Source: an uncultured Clostridia bacterium
GTDB taxonomy: Bacteria; Bacillota; Clostridia; Oscillospirales; Ruminococcaceae
Direction: 5' to 3'
Assembly: GCA_946613705.1 (NCBI GenBank)
Contig: CAMOFU010000133.1
Coordinates: 1-6,985 of the forward strand
DNA: 6,985 nt
Under the pieces are notes generated by a model. It ran no database searches and was not told where the DNA came from. It saw only the letters and a program-made list of their open reading frames with translations. Below are positions 5,805 to 6,985 of this stretch, in pieces. The first letter of the stretch is position 1, and every line of letters starts with the position of its first letter. Made by a program: the position numbers and the translations under genes.

Positions 5805-6985
5805 TTACTTCTTGACGATCGCGCCGAACTTACAGTTCGACTCGCAGACGCCGCACTTGATGCACTTATCCTTGTCGATAACGTGAGGCTGACGAACTGT
5901 ACCGCTGATAGCGCTTACAGGGCAGTTCCTTGCGCAGAGCGTGCAGCCCTTGCACTTGTCGGGAATGATCTCGAAGCTTACAAGGCTCTTGCAGACACCT
6001 GCGGTGCAGTGCTTGTTCTGGATATGATCGATATACTCGTCCTTGAAGTACTTGATAGTGGAAAGGATCGGGTTCGGAGCAGACTGGCCGAGTGCGCAGA
6101 GCGAGGAGCTCTTCATATGGTTAGCAAGATCCTCGATGTTCTCAAGGTCCTTCATCTCGCCCTTGCCCTCAGTGATCTTTTCAAGATACTGTAACAGTCT
6201 TCTTGTACCTACGCGGCAGGGAGTACATTTACCGCAGCTCTCGTCAACGGTGAAGTTAAGGTAGAACTTGGAGATATCCACCATGCAGGAATCCTCGTCC
6301 ATAACGATAAGACCGCCCGAGCCCATCATGGAACCGATCTTGGTCAGGTTCTCATAGTCGATCGGAGTATCTATCAGCGAAGCGGGGATACAACCGCCCG
6401 AAGGTCCGCCTGTCTGTGCAGCCTTGAACTTCTTGCCGTTCGGGATACCGCCGCCGATCTCCTCGATGATCTCGCGCAGAGTTGTACCCATAGGCACCTC
6501 TACCAGACCAACGTTTGTGATCTTTCCGCCGAGAGCGAACACCTTGGTGCCCTTTGAAGTCTCGGTACCCATAGAAGCGTACCACTCAGCGCCCCTGCGT
6601 ATGATCTTCGGGATATTCGACCATGTCTCAACGTTGTTGAGGATAGTCGGAACACCGAACAGACCCTTTACAGCGGGGAACGGAGGCCTCGGCTTAGGCT
6701 CGCCTCTGTGGCCCTCGATAGAATTCATCAGCGCAGTTTCCTCACCGCAGACGAATGCGCCCGCACCGAGTCTGATCTCGATATCGAAATCGAAGCCGCT
6801 GCCAAAGATGTCCTTTCCGAGGAAGCCGTACTCTCTTGCCTGAGCAATAGCTATCTTCAGTCTTTCAACTGCGATAGGATACTCGGCTCTGACATATATA
6901 TAGCCCTGATGAGCGCCGATAGCGTAGCCTGCGATAGTCATAGCCTCAAGAACAGCGTGGGGGTCGCCCTCAAGGATAGATCTGT
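5805..6985 (-). CDS. hydB: NADH-binding hydrogenase subunit HydB (NuoF-like), N-terminus outside the window
   Basis: This is the diaphorase subunit that exchanges electrons with NAD(H) through FMN and passes them to HydA. The last 392 residues are visible. The frame stays open to 6985, beginning RSILEGDPH, a typical internal NuoF/HydB segment, so the ATG at 6939-6941 is internal. The FMN/NADH-binding region GAGAFVCGEETALMNSIEG is at about 6767-6711. The NuoF [4Fe-4S] site is C-x2-C-x2-C in ESCGKCTPC (from 6236), with its fourth Cys in SLCALGQ (6098-6096). The C-terminus adds a two-cluster ferredoxin domain, CKGCTLCARNC and CIKCGVCESNC (about 5954-5832), as in HydB/HymB-type subunits and not in plain respiratory NuoF. 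A conserved H-C-x4-C (about 6011-5991) precedes it. About 200 N-terminal residues, possibly including a thioredoxin-like [2Fe-2S] domain, are expected beyond the edge, with hydC further upstream. The gene shares an operon with hydA. Confidence 0.93.
   Translation of the reverse strand, partial: RSILEGDPHAVLEAMTIAGYAIGAHQGYIYVRAEYPIAVERLKIAIAQAREYGFLGKDIFGSGFDFDIEIRLGAGAFVCGEETALMNSIEGHRGEPKPRPPFPAVKGLFGVPTILNNVETWSNIPKIIRRGAEWYASMGTETSKGTKVFALGGKITNVGLVEVPMGTTLREIIEEIGGGIPNGKKFKAAQTGGPSGGCIPASLIDTPIDYENLTKIGSMMGSGGLIVMDEDSCMVDISKFYLNFTVDESCGKCTPCRVGTRRLLQYLEKITEGKGEMKDLENIEDLANHMKSSSLCALGQSAPNPILSTIKYFKDEYIDHIQNKHCTAGVCKSLVSFEIIPDKCKGCTLCARNCPVSAISGTVRQPHVIDKDKCIKCGVCESNCKFGAIVKK

Noticed and set aside
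6939..6941. ATG as the true start of the NuoF-like gene
   Set aside because: The frame continues upstream to the window edge with family-typical sequence (RSILEGDPH), and the FMN-binding N-terminal portion is missing, so the gene is truncated by the window.

Overview
The window looks like chromosomal DNA from a saccharolytic, strictly anaerobic clostridial bacterium. It most resembles Ruminococcaceae, and Ruminococcus is a reasonable guess. The reasons are a hemicellulose/pentose operon of Firmicutes type next to a multi-subunit [FeFe]-hydrogenase, strong AAGGAGG-type ribosome binding sites, and moderately high GC with AAG-rich codon use. The genus is an inference, because no rRNA or marker gene is present.

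The left half (about 36-3936, + strand) is a compact three-gene pentose operon. A good sigma-A-type promoter at 36-64 precedes a short leader containing an inverted repeat. The genes are an FGGY-family sugar kinase (121-1716, probably an L-ribulokinase not orthologous to classical AraB), L-ribulose-5-phosphate 4-epimerase araD (1724-2431), and a cytoplasmic family 43 glycoside hydrolase (2428-3936). The kinase and araD are 7 bases apart. araD and the hydrolase overlap by 4 bases (ATGA). A likely working model is that imported arabinose-bearing oligosaccharides are cleaved inside the cell by the GH43 enzyme. After isomerisation of L-arabinose by an enzyme encoded elsewhere, the kinase and AraD would convert L-ribulose to D-xylulose 5-phosphate.

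The operons converge at about 3937-4044. This gap holds one strong GC-rich hairpin (3973-3999) flanked by A5 on the left and T-rich sequence on the right, so it can terminate transcription from both sides.

The right half (4045-6985, - strand) carries the end of a hydrogenase operon. It contains hydB, a NuoF-like NADH/FMN subunit with two C-terminal [4Fe-4S] clusters, whose N-terminal part lies beyond the window edge. After a 20-base gap comes hydA, the catalytic [FeFe]-hydrogenase subunit. Together they fit the HydABC-type, probably electron-bifurcating, hydrogenase that reoxidises NADH and reduced ferredoxin from sugar fermentation to H2. HydC would be expected upstream, outside the window.

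I found no mobile element, CRISPR array, RNA gene, toxin or defence system, and no convincing undescribed system. The points most worth a second look are an isoleucine at the usually methionine position of the HydA L2 H-cluster motif, the assignment of the atypical kinase, and the leader inverted repeat.
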